A DNA stretch of 64,000 bases from assembly GCA_963826695.1 (NCBI GenBank), contig CAWGXZ010000002.1, forward strand, positions 1-64,000, in the 5' to 3' direction. Each line of letters begins with the position of its first letter. Positions within the stretch are counted from its first letter, which is position 1. The notes below the pieces were generated by a model. The model was given only the letters and a program-made list of their open reading frames with translations, ran no database searches and was not told the DNA's origin. This document shows positions 1 through 9,015 of this stretch, piece by piece. Source of the DNA: CAWGXZ01 sp963826695. Lineage in GTDB: Bacteria; Pseudomonadota; Gammaproteobacteria; Burkholderiales; Burkholderiaceae_C. The position numbers were made by a program, and so were the translations under genes.

Positions 1-227
1 TCTATGTATATCTCTGCCCAAAGAATTGAAGTGAACCCCAGCTAGCTTTAACACTAACTAAGCTTCATTTCAGTGAGCGTTTAAGGTCCAGAAGACCTCG
101 ACAAACCCAGAGATAAATCCCTAAGCTCGCCAAAGCACCCCTCCCCCCTCACGCCCACACTTATCGACTGTCAGTTTTTTAAAGAACTCGCTTGGTAGCG
201 GTTTCGAGGTGCACTGCACAACGAAGA
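1..227 (-). other. rRNA operon leader (16S gene lies left of the window)
   Basis: Read on the minus strand, this AT-richer stretch has the layout of a 16S rRNA leader. A strong promoter (234-262) is followed by a boxA-like antitermination site (171-187) and then by a boxC-like CGATAAGTGTGGGCGTG. The Escherichia coli leader has the equivalent order CTCTTTAACA followed by TGTGTGGGCACT. About 165 bases remain between the boxC-like part and the window edge, so the mature 16S start is not included. No convincing protein reading frame lies here, and base composition is clearly lower in G+C than the genes to the right. The identification rests on motif order. I cannot see the rRNA itself. Confidence 0.75.
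171..187 (-). promoter_or_regulatory. boxA antitermination site of the rRNA leader
   Basis: The minus strand reads GTTCTTTAAAAAACTGA, close to the boxA consensus (TGCTCTTTAACA) bound by NusB-NusE in ribosomal antitermination. It lies about 45 bases downstream of the predicted transcription start and is followed by the boxC-like GTGTGGGCGTG, as in rrn leaders. Confidence 0.7.
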
Positions 228-233
228 GATGGG

Positions 234-262
234 ACTGTATCAGAAGAATAACCCTTCGTCAA
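234..262 (-). promoter_or_regulatory. strong sigma-70 promoter for the rRNA operon
   Basis: The minus strand has TTGACG (262-257), a 17-base spacer and TACAGT (239-234), near-ideal -35 and -10 boxes. Directly upstream (about 263-285) is an A/T tract, GGAAAAAATATCC, fitting an UP element. The bases after the -10 box, CCCATC, form a C-rich discriminator of the kind that makes rRNA promoters respond to ppGpp. Transcription would start near 227 and run left. The remaining bases to the ptsI stop at 365 show nothing else that I recognise. Confidence 0.75.
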
Positions 263-364
263 CTTGCTGGATATTTTTTCCAGCTCGCCCCGACCGCCTG
301 GGCGATTCGCCATGTGTCATCAGCGAAGCCCACGACTGTAGCACAGCTCAATGGCCCTCACAAG

Positions 365-2161
365 TCATCGCGCCGTTTCTTCGGCGAGTGGCGTGCCAAG
401 GAGTTGCTTGATCGCCGCCGGGTCATCCTGGGCGAGGGCCGCGTCCAGGCGACCGGCCAGCTTGCGCGTGTCGGCTCGCAGAACACGTTGCTTCACGGCA
501 AGGATTTGTGCCGGGTGCATCGAGAAGCTTCGCAGCCCCATGCCGAGCAGAAGCTCGGTAAAGGCCGGATCGCCAGCCATTTCGCCGCAGACGGAGACCG
601 CTTTCCGGCGCGCGCGTGCGGAGCGGATCGTGGCTTCTATCAGCCTCAACACGGCCGGGTGCCAGGGGTCGTAGAGATGCGACACGGTCTCGTCGGAACG
701 GTCGATCGCCAAGGTGTACTGAATCAGGTCGTTGGTGCCGATCGAGACGAAGTCGAAGTGCTTCAGGATCGTCGGCAACATCAACGCCGCCGCCGGCACT
801 TCGATCATGGCGCCGAGCTCGACGTCGTTGAACGCCCGCCCGGTCTCGAGCAGTTGCTGCTTGGCCCGCGCCAAGGCCTCGACGGTCAGCCGGATCTCGC
901 GCAGTTGCGCGACCATGGGTATCAGGATCCGCACCTTGCCGTGGGCGCTTGCACGCAGGATCGCCCGCAGCTGCTGGCGGAACATGCCGGGTTCGGAAAT
1001 GCTCCACCGGATCGCCCTCAGGCCGAGTGCGGGATTCAGCGCGTGCTCGTGGCGCAGTTCGCTCACCGTCATCCGGTCGAGCGGCTTGTCGGCCCCGATG
1101 TCGACGGTGCGGATGGTCACCGGCAGGCCGTTCATCGCCTCGACTGCATTGCGATAGGCGGCGTACTGCTCGTCCTCGTCCGGCAGCTCGCCGTTGCGAT
1201 TCATGAACAGGAACTCGCTGCGGAACAGTCCGACGCCGACCGCCCCCGCGTCCATGGCTGCCCCGGCGTCAGCAGGCAGCTCGATGTTGGCAAGCAGCTC
1301 CACCGATTCCCCGTCCAGCGTGACTGCCGGCGTATGTCGCAAGCGCAACAACCGCAGGCGCTCGAGGTCGATCTCCCGTTGCCGGAATCGGTACTCCTCG
1401 AGGACGATCGGCGGCGCGTTGACGATGACGACCCCGGCATCGCCATCGATCACCAGCCAGTCGTCCTGCCGGATGATGCGGCTGGCCTCGCGGGCACCGA
1501 CGACTGCGGGAATATCGAGACTGCGGGCGACGATCGCCGTGTGCGAGGTCGTCCCGCCGACATCGGTGACAAACCCGGTGAAGACGCTGCCCTTGAAGCG
1601 CAGCATGTCGGCGGGCGCAATGTCGTTGGCGACCAGAACCAGCGGATCCTCGCCGGGCGCAGCGCGTCCATCGATCAGGTAGCCGCGGGCATCTCCCTGC
1701 GCATCCAACGAGGTCGCGGCACCATGCGAGAGCTGACGGATGACCAGTTCGACCACCTGTTCGAGGTCGGCCTTGCGCTCGCGCAGGTAATCGTCCTCCA
1801 TCTCGTCGAACTGACGCGCCAGAACCTCGAGCTGCGCCGAGAGCGCCCACTCGGCGTTGTAGTGACGGTTGCTGACCCACGCCTTGGTTGCGCCCGCGAG
1901 CGACTCATCGTGCAGCAGCATCAGGTGCACGTCGAGCAAGGCCGACAACTCGGCCGGCGCATCGGCCGGCAAGTCACGCTGGAGCACCTGCAGGTCGATC
2001 GCAACGGCGTCGCGAGCCACGCGCAGCCGCTCGATTTCCGCAGCCACACGACCTTCCTCGACAAAGTAATGCGCCACGTCGAGCCGGCTCGATGCAATCA
2101 GCACCGCCCGACCGATGGCAACACCCCGGGAGACGGGAAGCCCGAACAGCTGGACGCTCAT
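365..2161 (-). CDS. ptsI: phosphoenolpyruvate-protein phosphotransferase (PTS enzyme I)
   Basis: Enzyme I takes phosphate from phosphoenolpyruvate and passes it to HPr. The product is 598 residues, slightly longer than the usual 570-590. The N-terminal HPr-binding and swivel domains carry the phosphorylated histidine in GGTTSHTAIVARS (about H207). The C-terminal PEP-binding barrel shows SEFLFMNR, GADKPL, SIGTNDLIQY and VCGEMAGD. I chose ATG 2161 because the family begins with the equivalent of MSVQLFGLPVSRG; an in-frame extension to 2209 is not conserved. It follows ptsH on the same strand with a 74-base gap. No EIIB/EIIC permease is nearby, so the system is probably regulatory. Confidence 0.95.
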   Translation of the reverse strand: MSVQLFGLPVSRGVAIGRAVLIASSRLDVAHYFVEEGRVAAEIERLRVARDAVAIDLQVLQRDLPADAPAELSALLDVHLMLLHDESLAGATKAWVSNRHYNAEWALSAQLEVLARQFDEMEDDYLRERKADLEQVVELVIRQLSHGAATSLDAQGDARGYLIDGRAAPGEDPLVLVANDIAPADMLRFKGSVFTGFVTDVGGTTSHTAIVARSLDIPAVVGAREASRIIRQDDWLVIDGDAGVVIVNAPPIVLEEYRFRQREIDLERLRLLRLRHTPAVTLDGESVELLANIELPADAGAAMDAGAVGVGLFRSEFLFMNRNGELPDEDEQYAAYRNAVEAMNGLPVTIRTVDIGADKPLDRMTVSELRHEHALNPALGLRAIRWSISEPGMFRQQLRAILRASAHGKVRILIPMVAQLREIRLTVEALARAKQQLLETGRAFNDVELGAMIEVPAAALMLPTILKHFDFVSIGTNDLIQYTLAIDRSDETVSHLYDPWHPAVLRLIEATIRSARARRKAVSVCGEMAGDPAFTELLLGMGLRSFSMHPAQILAVKQRVLRADTRKLAGRLDAALAQDDPAAIKQLLGTPLAEETAR

Positions 2162-2235
2162 GCGACCGATGCTAGCAGTGCAGGGCGTCGCCTGGGCCGC
2201 TGACGCCATCGCGGGACTCGTGCAGTCAGCTGCGG

Positions 2236-2505
2236 CTACTGTCCTTCGCCGAACTTGTCGTTGACCAGCGCCAGCAACGCCTCCATTGCCGGAGCCTCGT
2301 CGACGCCGTCCGTTTCGAGCTCGATCAGCACACCCATGCCTGCCGCCAACATCATCACGCCCATGATGCTCTTGGCATTCACCCGCCGGCTGCCGCGCGC
2401 CATGAACACTTCGCAGGCAAAGCTGCCGGCGAGCTTGCTGAGCTTCGCCGAGGCGCGCGCATGCAGCCCCAACTTATTGCTGATGGTGACCGATCTCTTG
2501 ATCAT
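2236..2505 (-). CDS. ptsH: phosphocarrier protein HPr
   Basis: HPr carries phosphate from enzyme I to EIIA proteins in the cytoplasm. The 89-residue product has the active histidine at H15 in GLHARASAK. A serine at position 46 sits in NAKSIMGVM, the position used by HPr kinase in bacteria that have it. ATG 2505 gives the canonical N-terminus MIKRSVTISN; the longer frame to 2544 lies inside the EIIA gene. It overlaps the 3' end of the EIIA gene by about 30 bases, which indicates translational coupling. Confidence 0.96.
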   Translation of the reverse strand: MIKRSVTISNKLGLHARASAKLSKLAGSFACEVFMARGSRRVNAKSIMGVMMLAAGMGVLIELETDGVDEAPAMEALLALVNDKFGEGQ

Positions 2506-2932
2506 GGGGAACGAGGCTGGTGGGCTGGTTCTGCGGCTTCGCACTGATCAGCTGGAGGACACCCTGGTTGCCGCTGGCGACTGCTCGCGCGGCCAGCACG
2601 TCCACAGTGTCGCCTGCATAACAAAGCGAGCGCCAGAGCATCGGAACATTGACACCGGCCACGACCCGCACCTCGCCACCCGTGACGAGCCCGGCCAGCC
2701 TGTGCGCCACATTGCAAGGCGTGGCGCCGAAGACATCGGAGAAGACCAGCGCGTCGGGGTCGCGGACCTGCTCGAGCAGGTCCGAGGCAAGGCATGCGAT
2801 GTCTTCGGGCGACATGTCGGGCGTGACATCGAGCGCGACGAGTCGGCTCGCACATTCGGGAAATGTGTGCTGCGCCACGGCCCGCAGGGCCGAGGCCAGC
2901 GGCGCATGCGCAATGATCAACAGGCCGACCAT
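2474..2932 (-). CDS. PTS mannose-type EIIA domain protein
   Basis: This 152-residue protein is a free-standing EIIA of the mannose/fructose superfamily. The phosphorylated histidine is H9 in MVGLLIIAHAPLA, followed by the conserved SDVFGATPCNVAHRL and VRVVAGVNVPMLWR. It accepts phosphate from HPr. Standing alone with ptsH and ptsI and without EIIB/EIIC/EIID, it resembles the betaproteobacterial regulatory PTS, where such EIIA proteins report PEP status rather than import sugar. The last 25 or so residues (rich in Q, P and H) overlap ptsH and are not conserved. The lipoprotein gene upstream, 51 bases away on the same strand, may be co-transcribed. Confidence 0.9.
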   Translation of the reverse strand: MVGLLIIAHAPLASALRAVAQHTFPECASRLVALDVTPDMSPEDIACLASDLLEQVRDPDALVFSDVFGATPCNVAHRLAGLVTGGEVRVVAGVNVPMLWRSLCYAGDTVDVLAARAVASGNQGVLQLISAKPQNQPTSLVPHDQEIGHHQQ

Positions 2933-2983
2933 CTGTCCATTATCCGGCCGCCCAGCGTCGCGTCCACCGGACCTTGCATGCGC

Positions 2984-3547
2984 TCACTGCAAGCCGGCCC
3001 AGCGCAGCCCTTCGAAGAAGCTGGCCGCCGCTTCCGGCGGCAGTGCCGTCTTGCCGACAACGCTGGCCTGCACGACCGTGTCGCGGCGCGCAAACAGCTG
3101 CGCCTGAACTTCCAGGGGCGCTCCGGCAGCCGAGCGACCCCGGATTAGCAACCGCATGGCGGGGCCGTTCGAACCCGAAAGCGGTACCGCCTGCATCGAG
3201 CTTTCGCTGCCACCCGCGTGCAACGCCAGGGATGCCCGCATGGCTGCAACGGCCTTGTCCGCGTCGGCCGCCGTGCCCAGCTCGCTCTGCGCGACGGCAA
3301 AGGTCCACTCGCCGCCTTGGCATGACCACAGCTCGCTGCCTCCCACAGCACCGCCCGGTGCCGAGCGCCGGGCATGCTGCGGCTTGCACGGAAAGAGCGC
3401 CTGAAGACCGGTGGCCCCGATCGGCACATCGCGCCAGTTGAGCGTCGGTGTGCAGCCAACCAGTGTTGCGGCGCAGATCGCAGACCAGGCACGTCGCCGC
3501 ACGGATCTGCCGTTTCGGCGTGCCGTCTGCACGCCGCCGGCGGGCAT
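2984..3547 (-). CDS. hypothetical outer-membrane lipoprotein
   Basis: I do not recognise a named family. From ATG 3547 the product is 187 residues, with a basic N-terminus, a short hydrophobic run and a lipobox-like ending (ATLVGC, Cys about residue 32), so lipidation and export are likely. The mature part contains a tryptophan in ELWSCQGGEWTFAVAQ and ends in FFEGLRWAGLQ. An upstream ATG at 3604 is possible but would overlap the divergent promoter region. The gene is divergent from the TlpA-like redoxin (66-base gap) and lies just upstream of the PTS genes on the same strand. Function is unknown. Confidence 0.7.
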   Translation of the reverse strand: MPAGGVQTARRNGRSVRRRAWSAICAATLVGCTPTLNWRDVPIGATGLQALFPCKPQHARRSAPGGAVGGSELWSCQGGEWTFAVAQSELGTAADADKAVAAMRASLALHAGGSESSMQAVPLSGSNGPAMRLLIRGRSAAGAPLEVQAQLFARRDTVVQASVVGKTALPPEAAASFFEGLRWAGLQ

Positions 3548-3613
3548 TGCCCTGCCCCCAGCAGCACAGGGAGCGCTCCCGTAGACTCGACCCACTCCAT
3601 CCATGGCCCGATC

Positions 3614-4114
3614 ATGAAGACTCTGCACACCCTTGCCGCCGCTGCCGCGGCCCTTCTGATCGGCGGTGGTGCCTGGCTCGCGGTCGGCAACAGCACCGCC
3701 GCCCCGGCCGTCGAATACACCCGACTCGACGGCAGCCGGGCGCAGCTGAGCGACCTGCAGGGCAAGGTGGTGCTCGTGAACTTCTGGGCCACCAGTTGCG
3801 TCACCTGCGTCAAGGAGATGCCTGAACTGGCTGCCACGCATCGCAAGTTCCAGCAGCGCGGCTTCGACACGATCGCCGTGGCCATGAGCTACGACACGCC
3901 GGACTACGTCGCCAACTTCGCGCAGACGCGGCAGCTGCCCTTTCAGGTGACGATCGACCGCAGCGGGCAGATCGCCCGCAGCTTCGGCGATGTGCAGTTG
4001 ACTCCGACCAGCGTGCTGATCAACAAGCGAGGCGAAATCGTCAAGCGTTATGTCGGTCAGCCCGATTTCGCGGCGCTCCATCGGCTGGTCGAGAAGCTGC
4101 TGGCCGAAGCCTGA
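3614..4114 (+). CDS. TlpA-like thiol-disulfide redoxin
   Basis: The 166-residue product has an N-terminal signal or anchor segment (MKTLHTLAAAAAALLIGGG) and a thioredoxin fold. The redox motif is CVTC in NFWATSCVTCVKEMPEL, and the cis-proline region is LTPTSVLINKRG. TlpA/ResA-type proteins reduce periplasmic disulfides, for example in cytochrome c or copper-site maturation. The middle dipeptide VT is unusual; PP or EP is commoner in this group. ATG 3614 is preferred because the longer in-frame extension lacks a signal sequence. The gene is convergent with lipA, with a 24-base gap. The specific partner is not evident. Confidence 0.88.
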   Translation: MKTLHTLAAAAAALLIGGGAWLAVGNSTAAPAVEYTRLDGSRAQLSDLQGKVVLVNFWATSCVTCVKEMPELAATHRKFQQRGFDTIAVAMSYDTPDYVANFAQTRQLPFQVTIDRSGQIARSFGDVQLTPTSVLINKRGEIVKRYVGQPDFAALHRLVEKLLAEA

Positions 4115-4138
4115 GCAGGCCGGCAGGCTCAGCGCCGC

Positions 4139-5125
4139 TCAACCCGCCGCACGTTCTTCGGCCACCAGGCCCGAAGCCGCCGCCTGCTCGTCGGCGTGAT
4201 AGCTGCTGCGAACCATTGCGCCGACCGCAGCGTGCGAAAAGCCCATGGCCGCCGCTTCGCGCTCGAACATCCGGAACGTGTCCGGGTGCACGTAGCGCCG
4301 CACGGGCAGGTGGTGGCCGCTCGGCGCAAGGTACTGGCCGATCGTCAGCATGTCGATACGGTGCTCGCGCATGTCGCGCATCACCTGGAGGATCTCTTCA
4401 TCGGTTTCGCCGAGGCCGACCATCACACCGCTTTTCGTCGGCACATGCGGCGCGAATTCCTTGAAGCGTTTCAGCAGGTCCAGGCTGACCTGGTAGTCCG
4501 AGCCGGGCCGGGCCTCCTTGTAGAGGCGCGGCGTGGTTTCCAGGTTGTGGTTCATGACATCGGGCGGCGCCGCCTTGAGGATGTCGAGCGCGCGGTCGAC
4601 CCGGCCGCGGAAGTCGGGCGTCAGGATCTCGATCTGCGTCTGCGGCGAGAGTTCGCGCGTCCGGCGGATGCACTCGACGAAGTGGCCGGCGCCGCCGTCG
4701 CGCAGGTCGTCGCGGTCCACGCTGGTGATCACGACGTACTTCAGGCGCAGGGCTGCAATCGTTTTCGCCAGGTTGAGCGGCTCGTCGACGTCGAGCGGAT
4801 CCGGCCGGCCATGGCCGACGTCGCAGAACGGGCAGCGCCGGGTGCACTTGTCGCCCATGATCATGAAGGTCGCCGTGCCCTTGCCGAAACACTCGCCGAT
4901 GTTCGGGCAAGAGGCTTCTTCACAGACCGTGTGCAGGCGGTGCTCGCGCAGGATCTGCTTGATCTCGTAGAAGCGGCTGCTCGGAGAGCCCGCCTTGACG
5001 CGTATCCAGTCGGGCTTCTTCAACGTTTCCGCGGCGACGACCTTGATCGGGATGCGCGCCGTCTTGGCCTGTGCCTTCTGCTTGACGGTGGCGTCGTAGA
5101 CCGGGAGCGTGTTTTCGGTTGTCAT
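4139..5125 (-). CDS. lipA: lipoyl synthase
   Basis: LipA is a radical-SAM enzyme that inserts two sulfurs into protein-bound octanoyl groups to make lipoyl cofactors. The 328-residue product carries both iron-sulfur cysteine sets: [12 protein letters not shown] for the auxiliary cluster and [11 protein letters not shown] for the radical-SAM cluster. It also has the conserved [12 protein letters not shown] and the C-terminal [13 protein letters not shown] 5125 gives the usual start [11 protein letters not shown]. It is downstream of lipB on the same strand with a 23-base gap, the common lipB-lipA operon. The last 10-15 residues are alanine-rich and variable. Confidence 0.97.
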   Translation of the reverse strand: MTTENTLPVYDATVKQKAQAKTARIPIKVVAAETLKKPDWIRVKAGSPSSRFYEIKQILREHRLHTVCEEASCPNIGECFGKGTATFMIMGDKCTRRCPFCDVGHGRPDPLDVDEPLNLAKTIAALRLKYVVITSVDRDDLRDGGAGHFVECIRRTRELSPQTQIEILTPDFRGRVDRALDILKAAPPDVMNHNLETTPRLYKEARPGSDYQVSLDLLKRFKEFAPHVPTKSGVMVGLGETDEEILQVMRDMREHRIDMLTIGQYLAPSGHHLPVRRYVHPDTFRMFEREAAAMGFSHAAVGAMVRSSYHADEQAAASGLVAEERAAG

Positions 5126-5148
5126 GGGCAGACTGCCGGTGCAGGAGG

Positions 5149-5862
5149 TCAGGGGCTCAGGTATGTCGCGAGCTTGTCGCCGAAGGTTTCGGCAACCGCG
5201 GACGGCTGGACAGGGACGCCGATTGTAGAAAAGTCGAGCGTCCGCAGCCCGGGGTAGCCGCAGGGGTCGATACGCTCGAAGGGCCGCAGGTCCATGGCAA
5301 CGTTCAGGGCCACGCCGTGGTAGGTGCAATGGCGGCTCACCTTGATGCCGAGCGCGGCGATCTTGCCGAGCCCGGCAAAGCGGTCGGCGCCTGGCGCGGT
5401 GCGGTGGATCGCATGGCCGGCGGGGTCGGCAACGGCGACGTAGATGCCCGGCGCGCCGTCGACGCGGTGCCCGGTGACGCCGTAGGCGGACAGCGTCGCC
5501 AGCACGGCCTGCTCGAGGCGGAAGACGTATTCCTTGACATAGATGCCGAGCCGCCGCAGGTCGATCAGCGGATAGGCCACCACCTGCCCCGGCCCGTGGT
5601 AGGTCACCTGCCCGCCCCGGTTGCTCTGCACCACCGCGATCCCGGCCGCGTCGAGGACATGCTCGGGGCGGCCCGCGAGTCCCTGCGTGTAGACCGGCGG
5701 ATGCTCGCAAAGCCAGATCTCGTCGGCAGTCTGCGCGTCGCGCGTCTCGGTGATGGCGCGCATCGCCTCGGCCGTCACCGCGTAATCGACCCGGCCCAGC
5801 CGGCGCAGCAGCGGACGCACCGTCACTGCGGCGGGGCTGGCAGGCGCGTCGACCTCAGCCAC
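5149..5862 (-). CDS. lipB: octanoyltransferase LipB
   Basis: LipB transfers octanoate from acyl carrier protein to lipoate-dependent enzyme domains, ahead of LipA. The 237-residue product shows the family motifs [27 protein letters not shown], the catalytic lysine in [12 protein letters not shown] and the catalytic cysteine in [11 protein letters not shown]. The frame opens with a GTG at 5862, six bases downstream of the DUF493 stop. A slightly later start is possible because the first dozen residues are not conserved. The order DUF493-lipB-lipA is standard in Proteobacteria. Confidence 0.96.
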   Translation of the reverse strand: MAEVDAPASPAAVTVRPLLRRLGRVDYAVTAEAMRAITETRDAQTADEIWLCEHPPVYTQGLAGRPEHVLDAAGIAVVQSNRGGQVTYHGPGQVVAYPLIDLRRLGIYVKEYVFRLEQAVLATLSAYGVTGHRVDGAPGIYVAVADPAGHAIHRTAPGADRFAGLGKIAALGIKVSRHCTYHGVALNVAMDLRPFERIDPCGYPGLRTLDFSTIGVPVQPSAVAETFGDKLATYLSP

Positions 5863-5868
5863 CCCGCC

Positions 5869-6137
5869 TCAAAGCACCACCTTGACCATCGGATGCGTCG
5901 ACAGCGTGCGGTACAGCTCGTCGAGCTGCTCGCGGCTGGTCGCCGTGACGGTCAGCGTCAGGCCGAGGTACTTGCGGCCTTGCTCGGCCGCAACTCGATC
6001 GTCGCCGCATCGAACTGCGGGTCGAACTGCCGCGCGATCAGCGTCACGCCGCAACGAAGCCGTCGACATTGAGCGCCCATCACCTTGATCGGAAAGGCGC
6101 ACGGGTACTCGATCAGCGAGGGCTCGGCAGCAGGCAT
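5869..6137 (-). pseudogene. DUF493 (YbeD-like) protein gene, frameshifted
   Basis: Fragments of a single DUF493 protein of about 88 residues lie in successive frames. The start is MPAAEPSLIEYPCAFPIKVM, then a middle part VTLIARQFDPQFDAATIEL, then the end KYLGLTLTVTATSREQLDEL running to MVKVVL. Shifts are needed near 6078 (one extra base), near 6048 and near 5984 (apparent single missing bases). All family landmarks survive, so the gene is probably intact in the organism. YbeD-type proteins are small ACT-like-fold proteins found next to lipB, as here; their role is poorly defined. Confidence 0.75.
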
Positions 6138-6173
6138 GGTGATCCGGTCGGCGCGCTCGGCCAAGGCGCCGCG

Positions 6174-7064
6174 CTAGATCGACTGCACGCTCTTGGCGCG
6201 CTGGTAGGCCTCGTACAGCCGCGCATAGACCGGCCCGGGCTTGCCGCGCAGCGCGCCGTGGCCGACCGGCTCGCCGTCGAGCAGCGTCACCGGCAGCACC
6301 TCCTTGGTGGCCGAGCTGAGCAGCACCTCGTCGGCGCGCCGTGACCTCGGCCTCGGCGATCGGCCGCAGGTTGAAGGCGATGCCGTCCTCCTCGCACAGC
6401 TCGCGGAGCAGCTCGTAGCGGATGCCTTCGAGCACATGCTCGCTCTTCGGCGGGCCGAGCAGCGCGCCTTCGTGCACGACCCAGACGTTGCTGCGCCGCC
6501 GCCTCGGTGAGGAAGCCGTCGCGGAACATGATCGTCTCGAGCGCGCCGTGGTCGGCCGAGATCTGCCGCGCCAGCACGTTGCCGAGCAGCGAGATGCTCT
6601 TGATGTCGCCGCGCTCCCAGCGGAAGTCGCGCGCCGTGACGCAGGCCACGCCCTGGTGGCGCTGCTCGGCGCGTCGGCGGCTTCATCGGGTTGGCCATCA
6701 TGAACACCGTCGGCTCGATGCCGCTCGGCATGACGTGGTCGCGCGGCGCGACGCCGCGCGTGACCTGGATGTAGACGAGCTGGTCCGGCGCGCCCGTTGC
6801 GTTCTGCCAGCGCGTCGACCAGCCGGCGCGCAGCGCGCAAGCCACTCGTCGCGGCCCAGCGGATTGGCGATGCGCAGCTTGGCCAGGCTGCGTTCCAGCC
6901 GCGCCATGTGCTCGTCGAAGCGGAACAGCTTGCCGCCGTAGACCGGCACGACCTCGTAGATGCCGTCGCCGAAGATGAAGCCGCGGTCGAGCACCGAGAC
7001 CTTGGCCTGCGCAGCGGCAGAACTCGCCGTTCAGGTAGCACAGGGTGTCGGGCAGGTCCTGCAT
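6174..7064 (-). pseudogene. dat: D-amino-acid transaminase gene, frameshifted
   Basis: The gene encodes a class IV PLP aminotransferase that makes D-glutamate/D-alanine-type products for peptidoglycan. Reading it needs six frame changes, each removing one extra base, near 7018, 6839, 6790, 6670, 6494 and 6338. The joined protein has [65 protein letters not shown] (the ERGDIKS segment holds the PLP lysine), SNVWVVHEGALLGPP and SSATKEVLPVTLLDG. ATG 7064 is preceded by AAGGAG. Because all shifts have the same sign and every motif is intact, sequencing error is likelier than decay. It sits between dacC and DUF493, the usual order. Confidence 0.82.
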
Positions 7065-7091
7065 CGAAGGCTCCTTGGGCACTGTGCGAGC

Positions 7092-8312
7092 TTACTTGAT
7101 CCACAGGCGCAGCGCATCCCAGGCGCGGCCGAAGATGCCGGCCTCGGCGACCGGCTCGAGCACCACCAGCGGCACGCTCGACGCACCGGCGCGCCGGCGG
7201 CGGTGGTGACCTTGATGCGTGCCGACGCGCTGGCCCTTGGCCAGCGGCGCGACCAGCGGGTCGGTGCGCTCGACCTTGCGTCTGCAGCTTGCCGCCCTCG
7301 CCCTTGGGCACGCTGACGATAGACCGCCTGGCCGCGCCGAGCTTGGCCTCGGTTGGCGCTGCCCTTCCAGACCGGCGGCGTCGACGATCGGCTTGCCGTG
7401 CGTCGAACAGGCGCACCGCGTCGAACGCCTGGTAGCCCCAGTTCAGCAGCTTCTGGCTCTCGTTGGCGCGCGCCTCCATCGACGCCGTGTTCGAGCACCA
7501 CGCTCAGCAGCCGGCGCTTGCCAGCGGCATTGCCGGCCGGCGCCGAGGTTCGGGAATTCGCGCTGCGCGCGTGGCCATCAGGCAGTAGCCGGCCGCCTCG
7601 GTGTAGCCGGTCTTCATGCCGTCGACGGTCGGGTCGCGGCGCAGCAGCAGGTTGCGGTTGGGCTGGGTGATGTTGTTGTACTTGTACTCGCTTGATCGAG
7701 TAGTAGGGCGTAGAACTCGGGGAAGTCGCGGATGATGTGCGCGGCGATCGACGCCAGGTCGCGCGCGCTGCTGCGGTGGCCCGGCTCGGTCAGCCCGGTG
7801 ACGTTCTTGAAGGTGGTGTTCTTCAGCCCCCAGGCCTGCGCCTGGCGGTTCATCATCGGCGACGAACTCCTCGAGCGTGCCGCCGACGCCTTCGGCCAGC
7901 GCCACCGAGGCGTCGTTGCCGCTCTGCACGATCATGCCCGCGCAGCAGCTCGTCGACCTTCGGCGTCATCGTCGTGTCGATGAACATCAGCGAGCCGCCG
8001 CCCTTGCGCTCGCTCCCAGGCGCGCTGCGAAACCGGCAGCTGCTGCTCGAGCGTCAGCTTCTTGTCGCGGAGCGCGGCGAAGACCACGTAGGCCGTCATC
8101 AGCTTGGTCAGCGACGCCGGGTCGGCCGGCGCGTCGGCATCGCGCTCGGCGAGCGTCTGGTGGCTGGTCAGGTCGAGCAGCAGGTAGCTCTTGGCGGCGA
8201 TTTCCGGCGGCTGCAGCGCCTGCGCCACGGCGGGCAACGCCAGCGCCACACCGAGCAACAACGAACCCGTCCAACGGGCCAGAACAGGCAGGCGACGATG
8301 CATGAAGATCAT
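7092..8312 (-). pseudogene. dacC: D-alanyl-D-alanine carboxypeptidase (PBP5 family), frameshifted
   Basis: The gene encodes a periplasmic serine peptidase that trims the terminal D-alanine from peptidoglycan stem peptides. The signal peptide segment is GSLLLGVALALPAVAQA, and the catalytic SxxK is in ADPASLTKLMTAYVVF. The SxN motif is MIVQSGNDASVALAEG, the KTG motif is TVDGMKTGYTEAAGYC, and the C-terminal domain ends in LRLWIK. At least a dozen single extra bases break the frame, for example near 8016, 7937, 7859, 7707, 7690, 7569, 7538, 7493, 7399, 7372 and 7351. Several are in short homopolymers (CCC for CC). The start is uncertain: ATG at 8312 or 8303. Confidence 0.82.
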
Positions 8313-8373
8313 GGAATGCAATTCAGAGAGTGGCGCGCGGATCGGTGGCGACCCGTGGCTGGAACGGGGCCGC

Positions 8374-9006
8374 TCAGACCCTGGGCGACTGGAGTTGCTG
8401 GACGACGACGCTTTTCAGCAGCGGCAGCTGGCCATGGAAGAAATGCCCGACGCCGGGCAACACGATGACCGGCAGCGCCTGCGGGCGGGCCCAGTCGAGC
8501 GTGGCTGCAAGCGGCACGACCTCGTCGGTCTCGCCATGGACGACGACGGTGTCGGCGGGCACCGGCGGCACCTGCTGGCTTCTGCGTCGACGGCCCGACC
8601 AGCACCAGCCGCCGGGCGCGCGTGCCTTCGGGCAGCATCGAGGCTGCCTGTGCGGCGACATAGCCGCCGAACGAAAAGCCTGCCAGCAGCAGCGGCAGCG
8701 CCGCGGCACCGTCGTCGCTGCGCGCGGCAGCAATCACCGCCAGCGCATCGTCGACCTCGCCACGCCCCTCGTCCCAGGCGCCTTCGGATGCGCCGACGCC
8801 GCGGAAGTTGAAGCGCACGCTGCGCCAGCCGAGCTGCAAGCACGGCACGGGCGAGCGTCTGCACGACCTTGTTGTCCATCGTGCCGCCGAACTGCGGATG
8901 CGGATGGCAGACCACCGCCACGCCCGCGCGGCGCTGCCGGCAGGGGCATCGATGGCGCACTCGATGCGCCCGGCCGGGTCCGTCGATCAGACGGCGCAGG
9001 CGTCAT
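8374..9006 (-). pseudogene. alpha/beta hydrolase (YheT/dienelactone-like), frameshifted
   Basis: The fragments assemble into one small alpha/beta hydrolase of about 205 residues. The order is VVCHPHPQFGGTMDNKVVQT, then SVRFNFRGVGASEGAWDEG, then the nucleophile elbow AGFSFGGYVAA (serine nucleophile), then VVHGETDEVVPLAATLDW with the acid, and finally VGHFFHGQLPLLK with the catalytic histidine. Three or more single-base shifts are required. The physiological substrate is unknown. ATG 9006 lies 9 bases after the ferredoxin stop, so the two genes are probably co-transcribed. Confidence 0.7.
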
Positions 9007-9015
9007 TGCGCACGT

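Noticed and set aside
209..2203. Long plus-strand open frame of 664 codons opposite ptsI
   Set aside because: It is antisense to a fully conserved enzyme I gene; its translation is Arg/Gln/Asp-rich with no family motifs, as expected for a high-GC shadow frame.
5869..7479. 536-codon frame covering DUF493, transaminase and carboxypeptidase pieces as one protein
   Set aside because: The recognisable pieces belong to three separate families and switch frames with their neighbours; it is an accidental open frame in the indel-rich tract.
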